From the NCBI GenBank assembly GCA_026874595.1, contig CM049309.1, forward strand, positions 14,558,576-14,622,575: a DNA stretch of 64,000 nt, given 5' to 3'. The translations under genes were made by a program, and so were the position numbers. The notes beneath the pieces are model-generated. The model ran no database searches. It was not told the origin of the DNA and saw nothing but the letters and a program-made list of their open reading frames with translations. Shown piece by piece: positions 37,463 to 47,000 of this stretch; positions within the stretch are counted from its first letter, which is position 1, and the number at the start of each line of letters is the position of its first letter. This stretch comes from Sipunculus nudus. Its lineage: Eukaryota; Annelida; Sipuncula; Golfingiida; Sipunculidae.

Positions 37463-39988
37463 GTATAAATGATTCAGTCGCCAATATGGTAAATTTATAT
37501 TTATTTAATAGTGGGCAAAACATACCTATACAAGTAATGGATATTCAAAATTAAAATGTAAATATGATCACTTCATGATTTTTAAGTTATTGCTCAGCTG
37601 GAGATTGTAAATATTATATATATATCTGTAGGGGGAGATTCAGGTAAAAGTAGACACTTTTTTTAAGTTATTACTGTCATTTATAGAGAAAGTTACAACT
37701 GAACATATATGAGCTGTCAAGAGCAATAAACTCAAATGATTTCATTTTCAGCTGTTTATTGAATAAATTTAATCAAATAAATAATAAATCAAAGCAATTG
37801 CAAAAATTATATCATTATCGCAGTTTTTGTATAAATATCTGCATTACCACCAAAGCGTAAAATACTGTGCTGTCCACAACAGTTGTGAACAGGGTTGGGG
37901 CCAGGTGCTTGTACCTGTACTTAAGTACACATTTCAGAGTACCTGTACCTGCCGGTCATGAGTAGGAAGTACCTTGTACCTGTACCTGGAACTAACTTGA
38001 AGTACCTGTACCTGGTGCAAGGTACTCCAGGTACATTTTCATATTTTCAGTTTTTTAAAGTTTTTTTCTCTTTTAGATTTAAATTTGGTTACCTGTAGTG
38101 TATAATAATCAGCAAGCCATCAGTGTGATAAACTGCTGATGAATTGAATTGTTATCACACCTCCAGAATGGTCACATGTGTTAAATCAGCTCTAACCATT
38201 TATTAAGAAAATCATTCGATTATACTGTACTTGGGGCCGTTACTTTAAGTACACAAATATCATGTTTGTGAAGTATGGTGTCATACTGTACTTGGTGTAG
38301 TTAATGGACTTTCAGTAGACTTGAATATGATGTTTGTGAATGGACGGTGCCATACAGATAATAAGTTCTTAATAAATATACTTGAGCAAATTACTTCCAG
38401 TATTTTTTTATAGAAAAAAAGGCATGTTAACTTGCATATACGTGAATTTATGCCACTATTATTATCCGTAAAAATGTTTTTGAAGTAATCCTAAAATAAA
38501 TGTTCCTGTACCTGTACCTAGGTACTTGTTCCTAGGTACTTTGTGAAAATCAAGTACCTGTACCTGGCCAATTCAGAAGTACCTGTACCTAGGTACTTTC
38601 ACTTGTACCGGGCCCCAACCCTGGTTGTGAAGATCCTTCAACAACACTGTGTACTACATTCTGTAACGCTGCATCTGCCTCACTTTGTCTGCACGTTTTA
38701 ATTGAAACATGACAAGTTCATTTGAGAGGTTTATTCATATGGCCAGTTTCTTTAAAATAAATTTGTATAATAATATAAGGGTAAACCTTCCAAATATAGC
38801 AGAAAACAAACTTTTTTTGTTGACAAGTGAGTGGGACTTTTTCACAGGGATTTCCAATTCCTGCTGCGTGGGCGGGTATTTCTAAGTTATATATCTACCA
38901 TCACCGTGACAGAACGAAATGCCCAGAAAAGCTGATCAGATAATAGGATAGGGACAAAAGAATACAATATTTATTTTTGTTTTCACCACATTTTAGCATA
39001 ATCGGGAATTTACTTGTAATGTTGAATTGTCACTGACAATGTGAAAGGCTGACATCGCCGCCACTAGCACTTTGCTGGACTTGGTTATGATTTTGATGAA
39101 ACAGTAAAACACAGTCACACTGTAAGGGCATATAGCCTGTTTAATGAACGTGGATAATTTGTTGTGCTAAAATAATTACAGATAGTTTCCTTTTTGATTC
39201 ACACTGGGAACACTACACAGCAGGTCAAGTCCATGAAAGCAGGACTGTTTTGTCAGTGTAGTGTAAAAGCATAGCAGTCAGACAGTAGCACCAGCAGAGG
39301 TCGGAGGTCAGAAGAAGTGTATATTCGAATAAAGTTGAGGTCAAACAATAAACGCATGGGTCAAATGACGTCAAAGCAATGTCAACCTATGGGTGTGTGG
39401 GTCAGGTGTCACAGGTGTCAGTAGGATTAGCTTTCTGGGAAAATTATGCAGCAAGCACGTGTTACGTTACGTATACTTTGTTCAATGAAGCTTGCTCACA
39501 ACCCCACGGTCTTTGTCACGCACTTGCATTTCTGATATACATGTTTACTGTTCTGATTACGCTGCATTTCACCACACAGGGGTCACAGAAATTATTTACC
39601 TCAAAAGGCCAGACATGCATTTTAACTGATTCACAGACAGAGCCATACAAAGGGAAATTGGTTGGCAGTGCGTCTATTTTGCGTTGCAAATTGTGATGCG
39701 ATACCAGTCATTTCGAGTGCTGATAGTCGCTCAAAGTTTCTTCACAGTTAATAATGGAACAAACAAGGAAAGGGGGAAAAAAATTCAAACATGAACTAAA
39801 GCTTCAAATATTATTTCAAATTTAAAACATACCACAGCAAATTTTTAACATAAACTTAGGCAAAAAGTCAGTTGAACTGCAGACTACATTGGGCGATAAT
39901 AAGTGCATTTTTATAATATTTATTTATTTCTCACATTAAGAAATTTGAATTGATACAACGTTACCTTTAATAAAGATCCCCTTATCAT
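30955..39988 (-). CDS. CLPP: Mitochondrial ClpP protease subunit, complete, six exons
   Basis: Reading on the minus strand: 39988-39965, 34961-34803, 34104-34008, 33002-32815, 32320-32215, 31070-30955. The join is in frame throughout and gives 229 residues plus TAG. ClpP forms the heptameric peptidase chamber that works with ClpX in the mitochondrial matrix. The residues needed are present: Ser124 in GQACSMAS, His149 in [10 protein letters not shown], Asp198 in ERDKFMNP, spaced 25 and 49 apart as in the family. The body starts at [16 protein letters not shown], and MYINSPGGSVTAG forms the oxyanion/substrate strand region. The N-terminus [17 protein letters not shown] followed by HFHTSLRR is basic, Ser-rich and free of acidic residues, as expected for a transit peptide. 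The start chosen is the first ATG in its frame, with an upstream in-frame TGA (40150-40148) and an A at -3. Length is typical after allowing for a short C-tail (vertebrate forms are extended). An ATTAAA at 30746-30741 could be the poly(A) signal. Confidence 0.95.
32215..32320 (-). CDS. CLPP: clpP exon 5 (handle helix)
   Basis: The acceptor is tacttcag and the donor gtgggt. It encodes [20 protein letters not shown] and then [15 protein letters not shown], the handle helix that interlocks two ClpP rings. Confidence 0.96.
32815..33002 (-). CDS. CLPP: clpP exon 4 (catalytic Ser and His)
   Basis: The acceptor is ttgcgcag and the donor gttagt. It encodes [16 protein letters not shown], then [19 protein letters not shown] and [16 protein letters not shown]. 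It holds the nucleophile and the general-base histidine. The second position of the usual GQAASM motif is Cys here (GQACSM). Confidence 0.97.
33028..33070. repeat. (TG)n(TA)n microsatellite
   Basis: A dinucleotide tract in the clpP intron between exons 4 and 3. Further (TA)n tracts are at 860-890, 33681-33727, 37428-37457 and 41253-41345. Confidence 0.9.
34008..34104 (-). CDS. CLPP: clpP exon 3
   Basis: The acceptor is attttaag and the donor gtactc. It encodes [20 protein letters not shown] and then [13 protein letters not shown], ending in phase 1 inside the conserved INSPGG motif. Confidence 0.96.
34803..34961 (-). CDS. CLPP: clpP exon 2 (presequence cleavage region and N-terminal body)
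   Basis: The acceptor is atttttcag and the donor gtaagt. It encodes [19 protein letters not shown], then [20 protein letters not shown] and [24 protein letters not shown] is nearly invariant in ClpP. A decoy copy of this acceptor lies 298 bp upstream (see findings). Confidence 0.97.
34956..35550. repeat. tandem duplication, period 298 bp, at clpP exon 2 acceptor
   Basis: 34956-35250 is repeated at about 35254-35550 with roughly 85-90% identity by eye. The shared sequence starts with the first six bases of exon 2 and its acceptor (minus strand), so intron 1 carries a decoy acceptor at 35259. Confidence 0.85.
36178..36255 (+). CDS. candidate exon with optimal start context, opposite strand in clpP intron 1
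   Basis: An ATG in perfect context (gcgccatgg) opens 26 codons, [20 protein letters not shown] then EPHLWK, up to a possible donor gtcagg. A ttttcag acceptor-like site precedes it at about 36119-36125. Not recognised. It may join in frame to 42700-42809. Low confidence without transcript data. Confidence 0.25.
36300..37881. other. clpP intron 1, no feature seen
   Basis: AT-rich; apart from a (TA)n tract at 37428-37457, nothing recognised on either strand. Confidence 0.5.
37890..38623. mobile_element. hAT-like non-autonomous element, 734 bp, 8-bp target duplication
   Basis: Inverted termini CAGGGTTGGGGCC and GGCCCCAACCCTG flank the element. The 8 bp gttgtgaa occurs on both sides (37882-37889 and 38624-38631). 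An 8-bp duplication and CAGGG...CCCTG termini are the hAT signature. Both subterminal regions are dense in gtacctgtacct, in direct and inverted copies. No transposase ORF. It lies in clpP intron 1. Confidence 0.92.
38640..39960. other. clpP intron 1, promoter-proximal part
   Basis: No repeat or exon recognised. CpG content rises from about 39300 toward clpP exon 1. An open frame at 39379-39696 has no recognisable domain. Confidence 0.45.
39965..39988 (-). CDS. CLPP: clpP exon 1 (start of transit peptide)
   Basis: Eight codons, MIRGSLLK, followed by donor gtaacg. The phase (0) fits exon 2 exactly, and the joined N-terminus reads like a mitochondrial presequence. The surrounding 150 bp are richer in CpG (for example cgcggccg at 40118) than most of the window, as for a promoter-proximal exon. 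No transcript evidence, so this is the least certain exon of the gene. Confidence 0.68.
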
Positions 39989-40200
39989 TGTGAGTCTATG
40001 GTGACCTAAAGTAACTTCGAAATAACAGCAATGCGGCCAAAGGTTTGTAAATTTATGCAACAACTTCAATCTTTCCACTCTTTGACAAGTATGACCTTGA
40101 CCCTGAAACGGCAAAACACGCGGCCGTTTGTAGTTGTTGTCCACATGTCACTGTTGACAGTAAGGCAGAATATGTTGTGATAAGCGAAAAATTATAGATT
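39989..40200 (-). promoter_or_regulatory. likely clpP 5' leader and promoter region
   Basis: The sequence just upstream of the inferred clpP start holds several CpGs and a short GC-rich core (cgcggccg) in otherwise AT-rich DNA. No TATA box is evident. The call rests on position and composition only. Confidence 0.35.
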
Positions 40201-40671
40201 GATTTTCAGTTGTATAAAAAATCTACATATTTGTGACCCGGTTCTGTTAAATTATTATACAGGTAATACGGTTTAACCCCAGTGATTCAATCAACTACTA
40301 ATAGTTATATTTGTTTGCAAATAAGTGTAGATTTATCATTATAAATGTTTTAAATAATTTGTACTATTACAAGAGTGATATTGATGTCTGTGATGTGACC
40401 CATTTATTTGTCTATGTCATAACATATTCTGATTATTTTAAACATTTAGATGTTTTTCTGCATTTTTCTGTATTTGCTTTAGATCAAATGTGATAGTTCT
40501 ACAGTGTACTAAAATTAAACAAGTATCAATTTTGTTACTAATTATATATATGCTGTTTAAATTAGAGGTTGACCAAGATGGTAAAAGATGGCATGTCTAG
40601 CAAATAACCACTAAATTTACTGGATTTACCTGAAGAAAGTGTATGAAGAGTACAAATTCTGAAGAGAGAGA

Positions 40672-41283
40672 TATATTTATATGTCGAGGGAAGAATGAGA
40701 ATCTCGAAAGATCCGGAATCCTCCCGGGAAAAATGAGAATTCTGATTTTTCCCAGGAATAATGGGAATTTCCATTCTTCCCAGGAAAAATAAGAATCATT
40801 TCATACTATGATTTGATTCTCATTTTTCCCGGGAAGAAAGAGAATACTGATTTTTCCCAGGAAAAACCAGAATTCTTATTTTTTCCAGCCAGCTCCATTT
40901 TGTAAAATGATATCCTTTTAATAGTTAAGGTGGGTTAAGTTTGCTAATTTTACTATGTTATTATAACCAAACTTTAATGTTATTAGCTGACCATTATTCC
41001 TAAAAGAACAGTAACATTTTTTGTCATGAAAAAAAGTAGAAAACACATTTCTGTTAAAATCAGTTTTATTCACACTTGATTTTATATAATAAGGAATAAA
41101 CACATCTTATACCCGTTAGTTGAAAATAAGCACACCTGATATTTACATAGTAGTTCTTAGCACACATGATTCAGTTATAAAGATTTCTAGATGTGAATAT
41201 TTTTAATCTAAATTTCAGTGAAGATAAAGGTCTATGTTAGATTGACTAACAAATAATATATATATATAAATATATATAAATAA

Positions 41284-41349
<66 letters not shown>

Positions 41350-41815
41350 ATTTTTGTCAACTTCATATTTTATTCACATATTTTTATTTTGTGTGAGTGT
41401 ATTATTTATTTCTTTTTTCAATACTTGAACAGTTCAGAATTAATGTGAAAGGAAGATGATCAAAGTTTCTTTCAAAAAAAAGAGAAATAAGTATGAAAAA
41501 ATTTAAAAGAGTTAAGCTGGCATCAATAATGCCCATTCTTCCTGGGAAGAATGAGAATTCTCATTTTTCCCAGGTTTGAATTTCAAAACTGAATTCCAAT
41601 CTCTCCTGGGAAAAATGAGAATTCTCAATTTTCCCGGGAGAGACTGGAATTTTCATTTGTCCCAGGAAGAATGAGAATTCTCATTCTTCCTGGGAAGAAT
41701 GGGAATCCCTTCATACCATCTCTGGATTCTCATTTTTCCCGGGAAAAATCAGAATTCTAATTTTTCCCAGGAGGATTCTGGATTTTCCCAGATTCTCATT
41801 CTTCCCTTGACATAT
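40672..41815. mobile_element. fold-back element built of CCCGGGAAAAATGAGAATTC palindromes
   Basis: The left arm (about 40672-40895) starts tatgtcgagggaagaatgag; the right arm (about 41525-41815) ends with the near-complement ctcattcttcccttgacata. Both arms consist of repeated gaattc-centred palindromes (tcccgggaaaaatgagaatt and complement), so each arm can also fold on itself. The core holds a (TA)n tract at 41253-41345. No ORF. Confidence 0.78.
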
Positions 41816-41963
41816 ATATTATAAATTTTTCGTCAAAGTTGTTAATTATATATGGATGCTTAAAGCACAGAATGTGTGACTGTATATTTGATGGTAAACA
41901 GAATGTTTTAATTCTTGTATCTAGTCATCAGACAAAAGTACTTTTCTTTTCTCCTAGAGTTTT

Positions 41964-43872
41964 TTAGCTCAGCTGACTATAAGTCATCTGAGCTATAGTC
42001 ATGGTCCATTGTCCGTCGTCCGTCCGTCTGTCCGTCCGTCCGTCCGTCCATCCGTAGATGTGGCACGTTTTGAAACCGTAGGACCTATGAATCCAAAATT
42101 CAGCATAATGTTAGATGTCCCCAAGATCTCCTACCAAGCCGAAAACTGGGTCTTTGCGACTTCGTTCCTTTGAGAAATTAAAGAAAAACCTCAATTTTTT
42201 ATTAAAATCCTACTTTCACACTTCAGGACTGCCTAATATCAAAACCACTCATCTGTTTTTCCTCATATTTACCATAAATATTCCTCTATATAGTTCCTAT
42301 GTACATGCCAGAAATTAAGTCTGTAAAGTATAAATTCTTTAAGTTATGGGCCCAAACATAATGGACTTTGTAAAAAATCAGGAAAAATAATAACTCACTT
42401 AAAATGAAAAATTTTGAAACTAGAGTCTATTTTCTCAAGTATAATACTATGTTTAATTAAGATTTAATTGTTTACCCAAAATTAGATATGAATTTTGTAA
42501 ATTTTTTAAGTTATTAGCATAAAAAAAAAATCAGTACCTTAAATTTTGCCCAACTTTGACCATGGCACGTTTTTTTCCTGTAAGCACCATAGATTTAATT
42601 TTCACAGCATGTAAACATAAATATTTAGTTTGTCTAAATCTGAAATTTGAAAATGAAAGCTTGAAAATTAAGCTAGTTATTGATTTTTTTTTTCTGTAGT
42701 CACTTGCTTTGATTACAGATGCAGGGTCCCACTCCAGGTCACTGGAAGTCAGCTATGCCAGGGTTTCTGATTTGTTACAGTCATTGGGGGAGATCCCCTG
42801 CTGTGACAGGTGTACAGTTATTCTCATATCACCACCCCAATCACCCCCCCCCCCTCCCCCCCCCCCCCCGCAAACCCAACCCACCAAGTGTTATGCAGTA
42901 ATTGTTATTGTTTTCACTGTATCTCCTTAATTGTAATGCTGTTTCCACTCCGATATGCAAAAACTTTCCTTAAAAAAATAATTTAAGGTGTAATCCAGAA
43001 GATGCAATGTTGTGTAATATAGCATTTTTAAAGAAATCAATTTTCTTTTAAATGATTTTAACAAATATAAATGAACCCATCAGTATGCTTATTATTATAA
43101 AATATGAAGCACATTATGGATAAATTAAGACACAATTAAAAATTGTGAAATCTAAATCAAGTATTATTTTTAGATATTTATTGTTTTGCAGATTTAAAAG
43201 ATATATTTTTGTGGTAAAAAATAAATAAACATTTGTATGCATGATGTGGTGTTATCTGACAAGATTGAGATTTATGATGATGCAATTGAGAATTATGAAT
43301 CAACTTTTATATTCAGATATATATGTTAAATTGGAAATGTATAGAAATATAAACTTAAATTAGAAAATAATTGATGTGATAAAAAAATCAGGATTTAATA
43401 CAAACATTTGTTCATTATTTTCCTGCCTCAGCAGAATTTGAGATCAGGCTTTGTTTGCCCTGTTTTATGTTGTTAATTAGCTATATTTCAGCTGTATACA
43501 TTTCATGAAAAAAATACATATATAATTAAAAATATATATTATGCAAAAAAATAGATTCAATTGAACAAATGTGTAAACTACTGAAATGTCAACAGTTAAT
43601 CGAAAAACCAACTAATGATCATGGTAATAGTACAGATCATTTGTTCACAAACTGCTCACATGCTTTAGTTTCAACATTAGGAAACACATGGTCAGGTCAC
43701 AAAATATTTTTTGCAACAATTTCTTGCTCATCAATACAAACCAATCATATAAACCAACCATGGCCTTTATTACCTCTTCCTCTTACACTTTATCTCCATT
43801 AGATATTATTTTAGATTTTTACCTTCAAGGTTAACGTCAGCTGAGCACAGTGACCCATAGGTCCCTTGTTAT
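41964..43872 (+). mobile_element. hairpin-ended bivalve repeat, copy 4, ending 80 bp before TRMT13
   Basis: Starts TTTAGCTCAGCTGACTATAA then GTCATCTGAGCTATAGTCAT. It is followed by (GTCC)n and a 450-bp region matching the copy at 8588 (tggcacgttttgaaac, atgttagatgtccccaagat). It ends GTCAGCTGAGCACAGTGACC then CATAGGTCCCTTGTT. About 1.4 kb in the middle is not shared with the 8588 copy and contains the candidate exon at 42700. Confidence 0.7.
42700..42809 (+). CDS. candidate exon upstream of TRMT13
   Basis: Bounded by a polypyrimidine tract with tctgtag and a possible donor gtgtac. It encodes SLALITDAGSHSRSLEVSYA then RVSDLLQSLGEIPCCDR, without stops. The phase allows joining to 36178-36255 before it and to 43953 after it, where it would read nine more codons to TAA. 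It could be a TRMT13 leader exon, part of another gene, or chance. It lies inside the span of the repeat at 41964-43872. Confidence 0.25.
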
Positions 43873-43952
43873 GATATTGATATCACTTTGAATTGCAATG
43901 TGCAGCAGTGATCTTTATATCAAGGAGTATTTAAAGATGTCTGTAATTGTAG

Positions 43953-44031
43953 ATGGCAGCACAACCTGGACGTGACATAACAGCAGAAAACTATGAAGAC
44001 AGAATGTCATCCATGGAGCAAAATCAAGATG
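43953..44031 (+). CDS. TRMT13: TRMT13 exon 1
   Basis: It encodes MAAQPGRDITAENYEDRMSS then MEQNQD, with donor gtaata in phase 1. This stretch is not conserved; it is assigned by phase and by lack of a better start. The preceding ttgtag may be a splice acceptor for an untranslated exon. Confidence 0.7.
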
Positions 44032-47000
44032 GTAATATAAGAAAAAGAATTTTCTGTGTTTGCTGAGAGTTTTTGAAATGTGTGCTATTAGTTCTGAGGT
44101 GAAAGGATGCAAACATGGGTTAGGGAGCAGCCCACAATAGCGACTCAACCATGGTGGAGGCATGCATCCACAGGGATGCAGATTTCTAGATTTTTATTTG
44201 AACATGATATTTATGACTTCTCCAAGGACAAACTAATAAAAAAAATTATTGCATGTGGAATTTGTAATTAAAGTTATAGGTGAATATTTGTGTAGTTAAG
44301 GTTTTATTTTTATCAGCTTCATCAATTAAGCTCACTCTGATGGCCACTCTAAATATAAACAAAATGTTTAGTTACCATCAGGCTTTGAAGAATGAGGTGA
44401 TGTGAATGTTGACAGAATTGACTTGAGTAGTAATGCAGATAACATGGAATAAACTTCAGTCCTGGTCATTACTGTGTAGAGACTGTTCAGTAGAGCTCTT
44501 GTTGGTTGGGTTATTGTTGCTCATGACAAGCCAAACTAGATGTGTAAAATTCAATGAGTGATCGGGAGAGAGGCCTCCCCTGTCAAAAATAAATATCAGG
44601 TGCAAATCTTTGACCTAGGACTAATATTGTGCCTGGATATCAGCTTTTGAAAATCAGCCATATTGGAGATCTAGTGCAAACAGGAAAGGGCAGAAGAAAG
44701 AAAAGATAAGGAAGGGAACAAAAATTTGATATTGATGGTTTTGCACTAAGGGGACCCTAAGAATTAAGGTCCTCCCACAAAAATTGTTATTGAATATGGA
44801 TGTAGAAATAAACTCATCAACCAATAGAAGTCTCCCTACAGGTGGAGGCTTCATCAAGTTTCTGAGTAGAGACGGACTGTTTACAAGCTTTAAAGGGACC
44901 TTATCACCTGTCTCACCTTTACAAACTAAGGTATAATCCCTTGGAGCTTTAAATAATAATAATAGGCCAGAAAATGAGGATTTGTTTATATCAACCTGTT
45001 CACAATATGTGCGGGCCCCCCAAAATAAAATTCAACAAGGGCATCTTGCAGCAAGTCAAATAACCAAGAGCTTTGCAAATGGCATTTTGCAACAAGTGAC
45101 CTTTCTACCTCCGCATATATGCAACCTAGCACCTTAGGTTACATGTTTTTCCTGTGTTTCAACATTGCTGTGTTTACAAACATGTTGTTGATAAACAAGT
45201 TCAGTCCTCCTTTGAACATTAATATATACACAGAGGAAGCCAGAAATCACATAAATTCTTCTTCAAAATATAAATGAATGGCTTAACCTTTAAATTTACA
45301 TAACTTGATGCTTTGTGACTTTCCTGTTTGACAGTGACTGATGAGACCAGTCATCATGCTGCCAAAAGAACAGCCAGTGAAGACACTGCAGCTTATGGTA
45401 AAAACAAGCGAAATAAAAAGAAGAAAAAGGACATAAACCTGGATGAGATACCCCCTCCCCCACCTGGCTTGTGTGCTTATTTCCTTCTGAAGAAGAACAG
45501 ATATTGTCGCTTCAAACCCAACAAGGACAAGAAATATTGTGTTGAACACTTGTATGAATTAGGAGTATGTCATATTTTTTTTCATCTTTATACTTATCTT
45601 TACATACATGCCCTTCTCACAATCTTAAATCATATTTTTATCTCAAAAAATTTTGGAGGATACATTTGTTATTACCTGGGTTCTTCTAAGTTATTAAATC
45701 AGTCTAATAAAATACTATCAAACAAATTATTATTCTCAATTTCAATGAATCAGATAAAAATTTGGCACTTGTTACTGAAATGTCTTGATCATGAGATCCA
45801 TTTTATAATGTATATTTATTATAACCAGTGCTCTTGATTGACAAAACTGAACTGCCTTGGTTCTTGTGTAAAGTGTACTTCATTGGAAAATAAAGCAATG
45901 TGCACTTAAAACTGTTAAACAGCATCATGATGCGTTTTTAACTACCCTGGAATGCGCCATTGCCTCTTAACTTTTAAAAATATTTCTGCATTCCCCGTCT
46001 GAGCCCTTCCTATTCTCAAATCCCATTTCTGCCCCTGCTTTCTTCATTTGATCATGGAAATACATTTTATTTGTTATCATTGGTGTAACAATAGGACAGC
46101 AAGGAAGAAAATATATAAGATTACTTATGCTTTTGCAGGAAACAGATGGCAGGAGACGTGTGCCGTGTCCAATCAATCCCAAACAGTAAGTACATAGAGT
46201 AAAACATCACCTAGTGACCACCTCAAAATAACAACTACTTTTTCATTGTCTCAATTCTATTTGCCCTTTATATCTTTTTTTATTAGACAATCACCTTGAA
46301 AATGTGACCACTTTATCTAGGTTCCATTGGTGGTCATTATTTCATGGTTTCACTGTACCCTTTTGTTAAAGCAATAAATTCCTTTTCCAGATGAGATTTG
46401 TACATTGTGTAAGGGCTAGCACAGTTTGCTGATTTTAACCATTTATACCAACTGGAGAAAACTGGAAATATTGTTGCAGCAGTTGAAAATGATTTCTGTT
46501 TGAATTCTTGACTTTTTTTATATGTAATACCATCACTCCCACTTGAATTCATTCTGTCACTGCTAGACAATAAAGTTACTTACATGGTCCAGTGTACGTA
46601 GCTCCTGTACCTGGGGTTTGAGACTGTTTTCGAGTCTCAAGGAACTTTTAATAAACAATGGGGGGTTAGGCATGTTCTTCTTTTTTTCTTTTCTTTTTTA
46701 AAAAATTTTATTAAAGATTTTTTTGGTGGAAGAACCATCTCAATTTTTTTAATGCTTGCTGAACTAAGTATATATACATCTGCAGAATCCCATTCCTGTT
46801 TTTGACTACATGACAGTGGCTTAGATAAGATAATTCCAGTGACAACCAGGCTCCTGTGGGTCCTGGATGTGTGTCATCCCCATTGCTTGATCATAACACC
46901 AAGGAACCTTCACAAGGTGCACTCATTTGTGAGTGAAACAAGACTGTGGGGCACAGTCTCTCCATTAAGCCTGCAGAACTCTCACTCTGAGAGGGGGCCA

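Noticed and set aside
39379-39696. 105-codon ORF upstream of clpP, plus strand
   Set aside because: No recognised domain and no splice or start context. It lies in the CpG-richer part of clpP intron 1, where stops are rarer.
42841-42890. Proline-rich ORF (PPPPPPPP)
   Set aside because: It arises from poly(C) homopolymer runs; not a gene.
45565-45837. Continuation of the TRMT13 exon 2 frame past the donor
   Set aside because: The sequence turns AT-rich and unlike Trm13 immediately after gtatgt, and the next conserved exon joins in phase, so this is intron.
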